Of a stretch of DNA of 64,000 nt, positions 8,769 through 17,170 are shown piece by piece. The notes under the pieces were generated by a model. It was not told where the DNA came from and ran no database searches. It saw nothing but the letters and a program-made list of their open reading frames with translations. A program made the translations under genes and the position numbers. The stretch lies in NCBI GenBank assembly GCA_963817735.1, contig CAWFPP010000001.1, positions 62,001-126,000 of the forward strand, written 5' to 3'. How positions within the stretch are numbered: the stretch's first letter is position 1; each line of letters opens with the position of its first letter. The stretch comes from Bog-473 sp963817735 (GTDB taxonomy: Bacteria; Actinomycetota; Acidimicrobiia; Acidimicrobiales; RAAP-2).

Positions 8769-9779
8769 ATGAGCTACCAGGCCGAGTACATCTGGATCGA
8801 CGGGACGGAGCCCACTCCGCTCCTGCGCAGCAAGACCAAGATCGTCGAGGGCGGCAAGGAGCCCGGCATCTGGGGCTTCGACGGCTCGAGCACCAACCAG
8901 GCCGAGGGCAACGACTCGGACTGTGTCCTCCAGCCTGTGTTCGTCTGCCCTGACCCCTTGCGGGCGGAGGGCGACAAGCTCGTGATGTGCGAAGTCCTGC
9001 ACCCCGACATGACGCCGCACAGCACGAACACGCGCCGGAAGTGCGCCGAGTTGGCCGAGAAGTACGCAGATCAGGAGCCCTGGTTCGGGATCGAGCAGGA
9101 ATACACCTTCTTCCAGTACGGACGTCCCTTGGGCTGGCCCGAAGCCGGGTTCCCCGCCCCCCAGGGCCCCTACTACTGCGGAGTCGGCGGCGACAAGATG
9201 CCGGGCCGTGAGATCGTCGAGCGTCACACTGCCGCCTGTCTGAAGGCCGGCCTGGGGATCGAAGGAACCAACGCCGAGGTCATGATGGGCCAGTGGGAGT
9301 TCCAGATCGGGGTGCTCGCTCCGCCGGCCATCGGTGACCAGCTCTGGGTGGCACGTTGGCTGCTCTTCCGCATCGCCGAGGACTTCGACGTGTTCGCGAC
9401 CCTGGAGCCCAAGCCGGTGATGGGGGACTGGAACGGCGCCGGGGCGCACACGAACTTCTCGACAAAGGCCATGCGGGAGGACGGTGGCTGGGATGCCATC
9501 ATCGCCGGCTGTGAGGCCCTCGGGAAGCGGGTCGAAGAGCACGTGTCCAACTACGGCATCGGCATCGAGAGCCGCCTCACCGGCGCGCACGAAACGGCCC
9601 ACTTCACCACGTTCAGCTACGGCACCTCTGACCGTGGCGCCTCCATCCGAATTCCGTGGGCCACGGCCAAGAACAAGAAGGGCTGGCTCGAGGACCGCCG
9701 GCCCAACGCCAACATGGACCCCTACGTCGTGAGCGGCCTCATGGTCGAGACCGTCTGCGGGGCTGCCGCCGGCGACTGA
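8769..9779 (+). CDS. glnII: Type II (eukaryote-like) glutamine synthetase
   Basis: A 336-residue enzyme that makes glutamine from glutamate, ammonia and ATP. Its length and motifs are those of the GSII class, not the 470-residue GSI class: WGFDGSSTNQAEGNDSD near the N-terminus, EQEYTFF, GTNAEVMMGQWEFQIG and AGAHTNFSTK. The ATG follows AGGAGA by four bases; a longer in-frame extension upstream lacks a ribosome site and similarity. In actinobacteria GSII usually adds to GSI under nitrogen limitation. It stands alone, with structured DNA upstream and a terminator shared with the convergent ABC gene downstream. Confidence 0.93.
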   Translation: MSYQAEYIWIDGTEPTPLLRSKTKIVEGGKEPGIWGFDGSSTNQAEGNDSDCVLQPVFVCPDPLRAEGDKLVMCEVLHPDMTPHSTNTRRKCAELAEKYADQEPWFGIEQEYTFFQYGRPLGWPEAGFPAPQGPYYCGVGGDKMPGREIVERHTAACLKAGLGIEGTNAEVMMGQWEFQIGVLAPPAIGDQLWVARWLLFRIAEDFDVFATLEPKPVMGDWNGAGAHTNFSTKAMREDGGWDAIIAGCEALGKRVEEHVSNYGIGIESRLTGAHETAHFTTFSYGTSDRGASIRIPWATAKNKKGWLEDRRPNANMDPYVVSGLMVETVCGAAAGD

Positions 9780-9795
9780 CCAGGCTGTGATCGGG

Positions 9796-9840
9796 AACGC
9801 CGCTGGCACCGGGAGCGCACCACCTGGGGCCGGCGGCGTT
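9796..9840. terminator. Bidirectional terminator between glnII and the Mce ATPase gene
   Basis: AACGCCGC (9796-9803) pairs with GCGGCGTT (9833-9840), with an additional inner GGC/GCC pairing. TTTCT follows on the plus strand. It lies in the 74-base gap between the two convergent genes. Confidence 0.5.
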
Positions 9841-9853
9841 TCTCGTCTGGGCG

Positions 9854-10807
9854 CTAGCTCGGTGGCACCGGCTGATCGCTCGGCGCGTGCGCCGCGAGAG
9901 CGGGTTCACCGGGTCGGGCGAGTGGTCCATAGGCCAGCGCTTCCGTGTCGCCTTCGATGTAGCGGCCGGCGTCATCTCCGGCATCGGCCATCTCGTCCAT
10001 GCCGATGGGACCCTCGGGGCGGCCGGCCAGGAACTGTTGGATGATCGGATTGTCGGTGGCGACCATGTCCGGCTTGCTGGCGAACTTCACCAGGTTGGAA
10101 CGGAACAGGATGCCCATGTAGTCCGCGGTCCGCATAACCGACTGGATGTTGTGGGTGATGATGAAGAAGGTGGCACCCGTCTCCCTCTGGGCGGTCACGA
10201 CGAGCTCGTCGAGGTAGGCGACGCGGACCGGATCGAGGCCCGAGTCCGGTTCGTCGAAGAGCACGATCTCCGGTTCGGTCACCATGGCCCGGGCCAGGCC
10301 GGCCCGTTTCTTCATACCGCCCGAGACCTCCCCGGGGAGTTTCTTCAAGTGGTCCATCAGTCCCACCAGTTCCGCGTTCCGGTGAACCAGCTCCCGGATG
10401 GCGGCCTCGCTCTTGCGCGTATGTTCGCGCAAAGGGAAGGCGATGTTGTCGTAGAGGTTCATCGAACCGAACAACGCGCCGTCCTGGAACAGGACGCCGA
10501 ACTTCTTTCGCACCTCGTAGAGCCGTTTTTCGCGCAGGCCCACGATCTGATCCCCGTCGACCCAGATCTCGCCGCGCTCGGGGCGGAGCAGCCCGAGGAT
10601 GTTCTTGAGGAGCACGGACTTGCCGGTGCCGGATGGCCCGAGAATCGCCGTGATTCTGCCCTTCGGCACGTCAAAGGTGATGTCCTCGAGCACGGTGTGG
10701 GAGCCGAACGACTTGGTGACCCCACGGAGGGAGATGATCGGCTCTCCCGGTGCGATCCAGCTCTGCTCTGTGCCCTCGCGCCGCTCAGTCATATGAGGAG
10801 AACTCAT
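9854..10807 (-). CDS. ABC transporter ATPase of MlaF/MceG type
   Basis: A 317-residue ATPase with Walker A GPSGTGKS (57-64), Q-loop FGVLFQDGALF, the signature VSGGMKKR (161-168, the SGGM form typical of MlaF/Mkl) and Walker B IVLFDEPDSGLDP. It would energise the Mce importer by pairing with the YrbE permeases. Residues after about 270 form an acidic then Pro/Ala-rich tail. I start it at the ATG at 10807, after the sigma-factor stop; longer in-frame starts overlap that gene and have no ribosome site. In mycobacteria mceG is unlinked to mce loci; here it lies beside the operon, in the same unit as the sigma factor. Confidence 0.88.
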   Translation of the reverse strand: MSSPHMTERREGTEQSWIAPGEPIISLRGVTKSFGSHTVLEDITFDVPKGRITAILGPSGTGKSVLLKNILGLLRPERGEIWVDGDQIVGLREKRLYEVRKKFGVLFQDGALFGSMNLYDNIAFPLREHTRKSEAAIRELVHRNAELVGLMDHLKKLPGEVSGGMKKRAGLARAMVTEPEIVLFDEPDSGLDPVRVAYLDELVVTAQRETGATFFIITHNIQSVMRTADYMGILFRSNLVKFASKPDMVATDNPIIQQFLAGRPEGPIGMDEMADAGDDAGRYIEGDTEALAYGPLARPGEPALAAHAPSDQPVPPS

Positions 10808-10850
10808 ACCCGGCGCCAGGCTTGCGTCCCGCCTGAGGGACTGAGGCCGG

Positions 10851-12536
10851 TCAGCCTCCGAGGAGGCCACCCACCGTCTTGGTCGCCCCCCCGACGATTC
10901 CTTGCACAGGGTTCGTCGTGGTGGTGGTCGTCGTCGCGGTGGGGGTCGAGGGCGTCGAAGAACTTGAACCGGAACCTGAGCCTGACGTGGGGATCACACT
11001 GCCGAGCCCGATTGACTGCGTCAGGCCGTTCACCCCGCTGGTGACCCCGCCCGTCACGCCCCCGAGCGCGCCGGTCACGCCGCCCGCGGTTCCCCCGCCC
11101 GAGACACCACTTGTCACCCCGCTGAGACCGCCGGTCACGCCGCCAACCACACCACCGACTGCGCCACCGACCGTCTGCCCCAGTCCGCCGGTCACCCCGC
11201 CGACCGTCTTTCCGACGGCACCCGTGACGCCGCTCACGGTCTGTCCGAGGCCGCCCGTCACGCCGCTGACCGTCTCTCCGAGACCGCCGCTGGCGGCGCT
11301 GACGGCCTGACTGATGCCGCCTGTGGCGCCGTTGACCGTGTTGTTCAGGCCTCCCGCGGCCTGGTTGAGCCCGCCGGCGAGGCCCGTCGCGCCTGCGCCC
11401 GTCGCCCCGCTACCCAGGGCGCCGCCAAGAAGTGAGGTGCCTCCGCCTGACCCCTTTCCGGCTCCTTTGCCGGCGGCCAGTGACCCGTTGCCCCCGGACG
11501 TCCCATCGGAACCGTTGATGCCTGAGCCGCCGCCGGACGCTGTGGCCGTCCCGCCGAGTGCCAACGCCTCGCCCGCGAACGAGCCCCCGCCGCCTCCGCC
11601 GCCGCCATGGGCGGATCCCAGGACGAGGGGTGGAGCGGCCAGCGCGGAACCGGGCGACGACGCGGCGCCGCTCGGCCCGCTCGAGAGCGCGTGCGGTGCA
11701 ATGAAGGCGGCCGCGACGGCTGCGCCAGTCACGGCCACCCCTGCCACCGCGTTGCGCATCGCTCCCGAGGCACCGCTGGTGCTGCTGTTGTGGTGCACGG
11801 TCGCGCTGCGGTGCGCAGCTCGGAAGATGGTGCGGCGGATGAGTGCGCCGGTGGCGATGAGGAAGCCTGCCAGCGCTTCCTTCGACTCGGACACGACGGC
11901 GAATTCCCGCTTGAGTGCCTGGCGGGCACGCCACAGGAGGGTCTCGATGGTCCCGATCTCCACACCCTCGTGGTCGGCGATCTGCTGGTAGGTCCAGCCA
12001 GAGCCCTCGCGCATGGCGAGCACGTGACGGTGGCGCGTCGACAGACGGTCGAGCGCCCGGTTCACCAGCTCGCCGTCGACGGCAGCCAAGACCAGTTCCT
12101 CGGAGGTGTCCTCGCCGACCACACCCACGGGACGTTGTGCGGTGAGCTCCATGTCGTCGGTTGGCGTGCTGCGGGACCGACGGCGCAGCATGTCGGTGCA
12201 GATGTTCCCGGCGATCACGGTGAGCCAGGGGTAGAAGCGCCGCTCGCCGGCAAAGCGGGGGAGGGCCTTCCAGGCGCGGGCGAATGCTTCCTGCGCTGCA
12301 TCCTCGGCCTCGTGGCGGTCGTTCAGCCGTCGTAGGCAGAAGCGCAGGAGACGCTCGTAGTAGCGCGCGTAGAGATTCCCGAACGCCGCCGAATCGCCGG
12401 CCTGGCACCGCTCGACGAGCGCGCGATCACGGTCGAGATCAACGTCGTCACAGAGGCTTGTCAGCTCTTCTTCGCGGAGCGCCAACTGATCCCGTCCCTC
12501 CCCCCGTTCGTCCTCCCACTCGGAGCTACCGAACAT
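10851..12536 (-). CDS. ECF-type sigma factor fused to a membrane helix and long Gly/Val/Thr repeat domain
   Basis: About 561 residues in three parts. Residues 38-120 are sigma region 2 (NLYARYYERLLRFCL, EDAAQEAFARAWKALPRF) and 155-212 are region 4 (LSTRHRHVLAMREGSGWTYQQIAD). Residues 261-281 form one hydrophobic helix (NAVAGVAVTGAAVAAAFIA). The remaining 280 residues are low complexity: a Gly run, then repeats such as GGVTGGLGQTVSGVTG, then a Ser/Thr-rich stretch. The repeat part would lie outside the membrane, so the protein may be a membrane-tethered sigma factor. The start is uncertain; an ATG at 12605 gives 23 more residues. The ATPase gene follows after 43 bases, and the Mce operon is divergent. 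Confidence 0.82.
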   Translation of the reverse strand: MFGSSEWEDERGEGRDQLALREEELTSLCDDVDLDRDRALVERCQAGDSAAFGNLYARYYERLLRFCLRRLNDRHEAEDAAQEAFARAWKALPRFAGERRFYPWLTVIAGNICTDMLRRRSRSTPTDDMELTAQRPVGVVGEDTSEELVLAAVDGELVNRALDRLSTRHRHVLAMREGSGWTYQQIADHEGVEIGTIETLLWRARQALKREFAVVSESKEALAGFLIATGALIRRTIFRAAHRSATVHHNSSTSGASGAMRNAVAGVAVTGAAVAAAFIAPHALSSGPSGAASSPGSALAAPPLVLGSAHGGGGGGGGSFAGEALALGGTATASGGGSGINGSDGTSGGNGSLAAGKGAGKGSGGGTSLLGGALGSGATGAGATGLAGGLNQAAGGLNNTVNGATGGISQAVSAASGGLGETVSGVTGGLGQTVSGVTGAVGKTVGGVTGGLGQTVGGAVGGVVGGVTGGLSGVTSGVSGGGTAGGVTGALGGVTGGVTSGVNGLTQSIGLGSVIPTSGSGSGSSSSTPSTPTATTTTTTTNPVQGIVGGATKTVGGLLGG

Positions 12537-12831
12537 TATTGCCGTGTTTCTCGGTTTTTCGAAACCTGTCGTGTTGATTTCCCCTAACGGGGGTTGGGCA
12601 AACATTGCACGGCCAACGCAAACATCTGCACAACAAAGTTGAGAAATGTGTTTGCGAAGTCAGCGGAAATTGGCGCGTACCACCTTGACGCTTCGCGGCA
12701 GCCGGCTGACGCGAAGCGGATGACCCGCCCTGTGCAAAGGCCGCGAAGCGCGCCAGCCGCAAGGTTCGGCGCCACCTTCCGTTTTTCTCTGTGCAGAAGG
12801 AACGGGGGAGCGGGCCGCTTGACCCGTTCAC
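12537..12831. promoter_or_regulatory. Divergent control region between sigma factor and Mce operon
   Basis: This 295-base gap is visibly less GC-rich than its flanks and holds no gene I can support. It contains a CCCC-TAAC-GGGG hairpin (12581-12592). It also contains a perfect 9-bp inverted repeat CGCTTCGCG / CGCGAAGCG (12689-12697 with 12710-12718) around a 12-base spacer, with another GCGAAGCG about 30 bases on. A TTGACG (12685-12690) overlaps the repeat and could be a -35 box, but I see no matching -10. Confidence 0.4.
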
Positions 12832-13795
12832 GTGCCAGAGGAGGCCTCGGAAGGGGGGACGGCGTTGGCTGAGACGGGTGACAGGACGGGCGTCGTAGCC
12901 GGTCAGGCACCCGGCACCACCGAGCCCCTCAGCCGCGACGAGATGGCGCGCCGGCTGGGCACTCCGAGCGGTCATCCGGGCGCAACGGGGGTGCTGCCCC
13001 GGCCCAGCCGCCCGGTGACCGACGACGGCAAGATCGCCACAGCGGTGCGGGAGACCGGCAACATGTTTGCCACGGCTTTCGAAGCCCTCCGGCAGGCGCC
13101 CCTGAAGGGCGTGCCCATCTCTGAAATTCTTCGACCAGTGCTGGTTCCTGGCCCGCGTCACCACGCTGCCCCTCATTTTGCTTTCCATCCCGTTCGGCAT
13201 GGTGATCGCGCTCGAAGTCGGCTCCCTCCTGCAGCAGATCGGGGCGCAGTCGCAGCTCGGCGCGGCCATGGTCTTGGCTGTCGTCCGCGAACAGGCGCCC
13301 GTGGCAACAGCGCTGCTCATCGCCGGCGCCGGAGGGTCGGCCATGTGCGCCGACCTCGGGTCGCGTCGCATCCGCGACGAAATCAGCGCCATGGAGGTCA
13401 TGGGCGTCAATCCGCTGCACCGCCTCGTGCTGCCGCGTCTTCTCGCCGCCACCGTGGTCGCCGTACTGCTGGACGCGGTCGTCAGCGTCGCCGGAATCGC
13501 CGGGGGCCTCTGGTTCGGCACGCACGCCATCCACATCACGACGAGCAGTTTCTTCGCCACCTTCGGCGAGCTCAGCCAGATGGCCGACCTCGTCATCGCC
13601 CTGGTCAAGGCCGGCATCTTCGGCTTCATCGCGGCGATGGTCGCGTGTTACAAGGGCCTCTATTGCAAGAGTGGTCCGAAGGGCGTCGGTGACGCGGTCA
13701 ACCAGGCGGTCGTGGTGACCTTCATCCTGTCGTTCTTCGTCAACTTCTTGCTGACTGTCTTCTACTTCAACTTCATTCCGCAGAAGGGCCTTTGA
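12832..13795 (+). CDS. yrbEA: YrbE/MlaE-type Mce permease A, frameshifted
   Basis: Two adjacent frames together encode one YrbE permease of about 320 residues. The first frame gives the N-terminus through LKGVPISE. The second gives FFDQCWFLARVTTLP, then LQQIGAQSQLG and REQAPVATALLIAGAGGSAM, the conserved core. Dropping one A from the AAA at 13124-13126 restores a continuous, family-like protein. YrbE proteins form the membrane channel with the MceG ATPase. The N-terminal 80 residues are Pro/Gly-rich and poorly conserved; the GTG start is uncertain (a TTG at 12866 follows GGAAGGGGGG). The stop overlaps the next start (TGATG). Confidence 0.75.
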
Positions 13796-14685
13796 TGGCG
13801 ATTGATGCCCCCACGCGGGAAGAGCCCGCCAAGATCGTCTCTGCCGGCAAGGCGATGGGCAGCAAGGCGGTTGAGTCCGGCGATGCCGTCCTCGGGTTGT
13901 TCGACGTGCTCTACGCGCAGCTGAAGTTCTACGTGCAGATCATCCGCGCCGTGCCGCGCGCCTTGCGGTACCCCAAGGAGATCCTCGTCTTGATGTCGGA
14001 CATCTCCCTGGGCTCGGGTGCGCTGGTTGTCGGCGGCGGCATGTTCTTCGTGGTGGTCTCGATCTCCTTCTTCACCGGGACCGAGGTTGGCCTGGAAGGC
14101 TTCAACGGCTTGCAGCAGATCGGGGCTGAGGCCTTCACCGGCGTCATCACCGCACTCGCCAATACCCGCGAGATCACCCCGCTCGTGGCCGGAGTGGCTC
14201 TGGCCGCGCAGGTGGGCGCGGGGTTCACCGCGCAGCTCGGGGCGATGCGCATCAGCGACGAGATCGACGCGCTCGAGGTGATGGGCGTCAACAGCGTCGT
14301 CTACCTGGTGGGCACCCGTGTCTGGGCGGCCCTGATCACGATGATCCCGCTCTACCTGGCGGCGCTCTTCGCCAGTTACCTCGCCTCCGAGCTGGTAGTG
14401 ACCAAGTTCTTCGGGCTGTCGACCGGCACCTACACGCACTATTTCCGGCTCTACCTGCCGCCGCTCGACATCTTCTACTCCTTCCTCAAGGCGATGGTGT
14501 TCGCCGTGATTGTGACGTTCGTGCACTGCTACTACGGCTATAACGCGACGGGCGGTCCGGCCGGTGTCGGTGTGGCTGCCGGGCGGGCCATCCGCCTCTC
14601 GATCATCCTCGTCGTGGTCGTGAATCTCTTCATGTCGCTGATCCTCTTCGGTGGCGTCAATGCGACGGCCAGGTTGGTCGGATGA
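13795..14685 (+). CDS. yrbEB: YrbE/MlaE-type Mce permease B
   Basis: A 296-residue permease with about five membrane helices and the family core FNGLQQIGAEAFTG, NTREITPLVAG, GAGFTAQLGAMRISDEID and LEVMGVNS. It is the second YrbE of the pair that Mce loci always carry. Its start overlaps the previous stop (TGATG) and its stop overlaps the mceA start (ATGA), so translation is coupled throughout. The N-terminal 35 residues are polar and cytoplasmic. Confidence 0.93.
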   Translation: MAIDAPTREEPAKIVSAGKAMGSKAVESGDAVLGLFDVLYAQLKFYVQIIRAVPRALRYPKEILVLMSDISLGSGALVVGGGMFFVVVSISFFTGTEVGLEGFNGLQQIGAEAFTGVITALANTREITPLVAGVALAAQVGAGFTAQLGAMRISDEIDALEVMGVNSVVYLVGTRVWAALITMIPLYLAALFASYLASELVVTKFFGLSTGTYTHYFRLYLPPLDIFYSFLKAMVFAVIVTFVHCYYGYNATGGPAGVGVAAGRAIRLSIILVVVVNLFMSLILFGGVNATARLVG

Positions 14686-15971
14686 AGAGGCTTCTGCGCA
14701 TCGTCGTCAGCGTGGTCGTGGTGTTCGGACTGGTGTTCGGAACCATCACCCTCGTGCGTCTGGCCAACGGAGACTTCGCCGGTGACTACACCCTCAGCGG
14801 CACGTTCCCCCGCGCCGGAGAGGGCCTCAACCCCGGCTCGGCTGTCGTGTTTCGCGGCGTGCAGGTGGGTCGCGTCTCAACGATCTCGCTCGACCACAAC
14901 CTGGCCCGGATCACCGTCCTGATAGAGCCGTCCTTCAAGGTGCCGAGCACCGCGACCGCGACGGTGGAGCCGGTGAACCTGTTCGGCGCCGAGCAGGTCG
15001 CTCTGTCCACACCTCACCGCAACACCGATGCGGGGCCCTATCTCACGCCGGGCGCCTCGTTCGCACACGCCGAGAGCAGCGACGAATTGGGAGACCTCTT
15101 CGCGGCGGCTACGCCCCTGCTGAACAGCATCGACACCACCAATCTGTCCACCGTGCTGGGAGAGCTGGCGCAGGCCTCGCAGGGTGAGGGACCCAAGATC
15201 GCCGCCTCCATAAGCGCAGGGACCCAGTTGGCCGGACTTCTCGATCGGACCCTCAACAGCCAGATTCTCGCACTGCAGTCCTTCGCCAGGTTTACGCAAG
15301 CGATCGTCCCGGCGGCCGGGGACCTCAACAACCTCAACGCGGAGATCAACGCAGGCCTGCCCTCGTTCAACGCGGAAGAGGCGGACTATGAGAATCTCCT
15401 CAACACGCTGATCCCGTTCTCCAACCGACTCGCCGCGCTGCTGTCGACGTACCACCCCGACATCGCGACCATTCTGGAGTCGGGCGACAACGTCTCGCGG
15501 GTGCTGCTCGCGCAGCAGGGCTCAATCGGTCAGGTGATCAACGGCGCCTACCACTACTTCCAGAAGATCGCCGAGGGTGCGTCAGGACTGACCAAGTTGC
15601 CCGACGGCAGCACGTACGCCTACTTCAACACGTTCATCCTCTTCAGCGACGTCAACAGCCTGGTCTGCAATCTGATCGCGCCCCCGACGGGTGGCATGTC
15701 GTTCCTGCAGCCGATTCAGCAGGCGTTGGCGGGGACCGGCTCTGCGTTCAGTTGCTCCTCCGAATTCGCGACGTTCAACGCGCTGCAGGGCAGCTCGGCG
15801 CCGGCGCCGGCGACAGCGCCGGCCTCACAACCGTCCGCTTCCACCACGTCGGGTGCCAACAGCGCTGCCGCGGCCGCGGCCACCCAGGCCTACGGCATGA
15901 TCGGGCAACCCGATCAGTCCACGCCCACCAACCTTGGCGGCATCATCACCCAGCTTCTCGGGGGACTGTGA
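14682..15971 (+). CDS. mceA: Mce family protein A
   Basis: A 429-residue Mce protein with an N-terminal membrane anchor (residues 5-27), then the MlaD/Mce domain (about 36-115: YTLSGTFPRAGEGLNPGS, VVFRGVQVGRVSTISL). A long helical region of the kind that builds the Mce needle follows, and then a low-complexity Ala/Ser/Pro tail. It is the first of six Mce subunits that form a substrate conduit across the envelope. It overlaps the yrbE-B stop by four bases. Confidence 0.9.
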   Translation: MKRLLRIVVSVVVVFGLVFGTITLVRLANGDFAGDYTLSGTFPRAGEGLNPGSAVVFRGVQVGRVSTISLDHNLARITVLIEPSFKVPSTATATVEPVNLFGAEQVALSTPHRNTDAGPYLTPGASFAHAESSDELGDLFAAATPLLNSIDTTNLSTVLGELAQASQGEGPKIAASISAGTQLAGLLDRTLNSQILALQSFARFTQAIVPAAGDLNNLNAEINAGLPSFNAEEADYENLLNTLIPFSNRLAALLSTYHPDIATILESGDNVSRVLLAQQGSIGQVINGAYHYFQKIAEGASGLTKLPDGSTYAYFNTFILFSDVNSLVCNLIAPPTGGMSFLQPIQQALAGTGSAFSCSSEFATFNALQGSSAPAPATAPASQPSASTTSGANSAAAAAATQAYGMIGQPDQSTPTNLGGIITQLLGGL

Positions 15972-17170
15972 TGAGGGTGTTGCGGCACTTCCCCAAGTCT
16001 GCCTTCAAGTTCGCCCTCTTCGCCTTGGTGTGTCTCGTCCTGCTGGCAGGGCTGGCGGTCAAGATCGGGAACATCTCGTTGTTCACCAGCCGTCACACGA
16101 TCAACGCGCAGTTGAGTGACGTGACGGGCCTGGCCAGTGGTGACAACGTCAACATCGCAGGCGTCCCCGTGGGCCAGGTCTCGAGCATCGGCGTGCAGCA
16201 CGGGCACGCACTCATCGCTTTGAGCATCAACAACACGGTGACCCTCCGTCGCTCGACGGACGTGGGAATGCGATGGCACAACGTGATCGGACAGAAAGAG
16301 ATTGAGCTGTTCCCGGGCCGCGGTGGTCCGATCCTGTCGCCGGGGTCCACCATCCCGCTCACGCACGACGTGACCGACGCCAGCATCGACACGTTCTTGA
16401 ATTCACTGGGTCCGGTCCTCTCCTCCATCAACGCCAAGGAGGCGAACGCGTTCGTCGAGAACGTGTCCGGTGCGCTGGAGGGCGACACCGCCGAGATCAA
16501 CCAGCTCATCAACAGCGGCGCCACCGTGTCCTCCACCGTCCAGGCGCTCGACTCCCAGGTCGGCCAGATCATCGGGAACCTGAACCAGGTCTTGACGGCG
16601 CTGGCCTCGCGCACCGGCGACATCGATTCGCTGGTGACCAACCTGCAGACCGTCTCGTCCGCCCTGGCGTCCAAGAACTCGTTGCTTGACGGTGTCGTCG
16701 GCAACCTGTCGCTGGTGGCGACCGACTTGGCCGGTCTGATCGGGAACAACCACAACACGATCTCGAGCACGATCGACAACCTGCAGTCCGTGGCAGCGGA
16801 CGTCCAGAACAACCAGCAGAACCTGGCGAACAGCCTCTCGAGCCTCGGGGCCGGTCTGGCGCCGTACATCCAGATTTCCCAGTGGGGGCAGTGGTTCGCA
16901 GTGGAGACCATCTACACCTGCCTGGCCGGCCAGTCGGTCTGTCCCTACTACCAGCCCGGCAATCCGCCCGCGGGTTCCGGGCCCTTCGGGAGCCCCCCGC
17001 TCCCGGCCCCCCTCTCGGGCGTGACCACCCCGGGACTGCCGAGCAGCTCATCCGCGTCGACCTCGTCGAACGCCAACGGTTCCACCTCTGGCGGCGACCC
17101 GCTGGCGGCATCGAGCCTCGGAATGAACCTGCAGGCGGTGAGTGGGGCCACCACGGGAGGTTCGCAGTGA
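15971..17170 (+). CDS. mceB: Mce family protein B
   Basis: A 399-residue Mce protein. An N-terminal helix (FKFALFALVCLVLLAGLAV) is followed by the Mce domain (INAQLSDVTGLASGDNVNIA, GVPVGQVSSIGV). A long Asn/Gln/Ser-rich helical region comes next (LNQVLTALASRTGDIDSLV), then a Pro/Ser-rich tail. The ATG overlaps the mceA stop (TGATG); an in-frame GTG three bases earlier is equally possible. Confidence 0.9.
   Translation: MRVLRHFPKSAFKFALFALVCLVLLAGLAVKIGNISLFTSRHTINAQLSDVTGLASGDNVNIAGVPVGQVSSIGVQHGHALIALSINNTVTLRRSTDVGMRWHNVIGQKEIELFPGRGGPILSPGSTIPLTHDVTDASIDTFLNSLGPVLSSINAKEANAFVENVSGALEGDTAEINQLINSGATVSSTVQALDSQVGQIIGNLNQVLTALASRTGDIDSLVTNLQTVSSALASKNSLLDGVVGNLSLVATDLAGLIGNNHNTISSTIDNLQSVAADVQNNQQNLANSLSSLGAGLAPYIQISQWGQWFAVETIYTCLAGQSVCPYYQPGNPPAGSGPFGSPPLPAPLSGVTTPGLPSSSSASTSSNANGSTSGGDPLAASSLGMNLQAVSGATTGGSQ

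Noticed and set aside
10879..11991. Proline/valine-rich open frames on the plus strand opposite the sigma-factor gene.
   Set aside because: They are the antisense reading of the Gly/Val/Thr repeats; the minus strand carries clear sigma domains in the same continuous frame.
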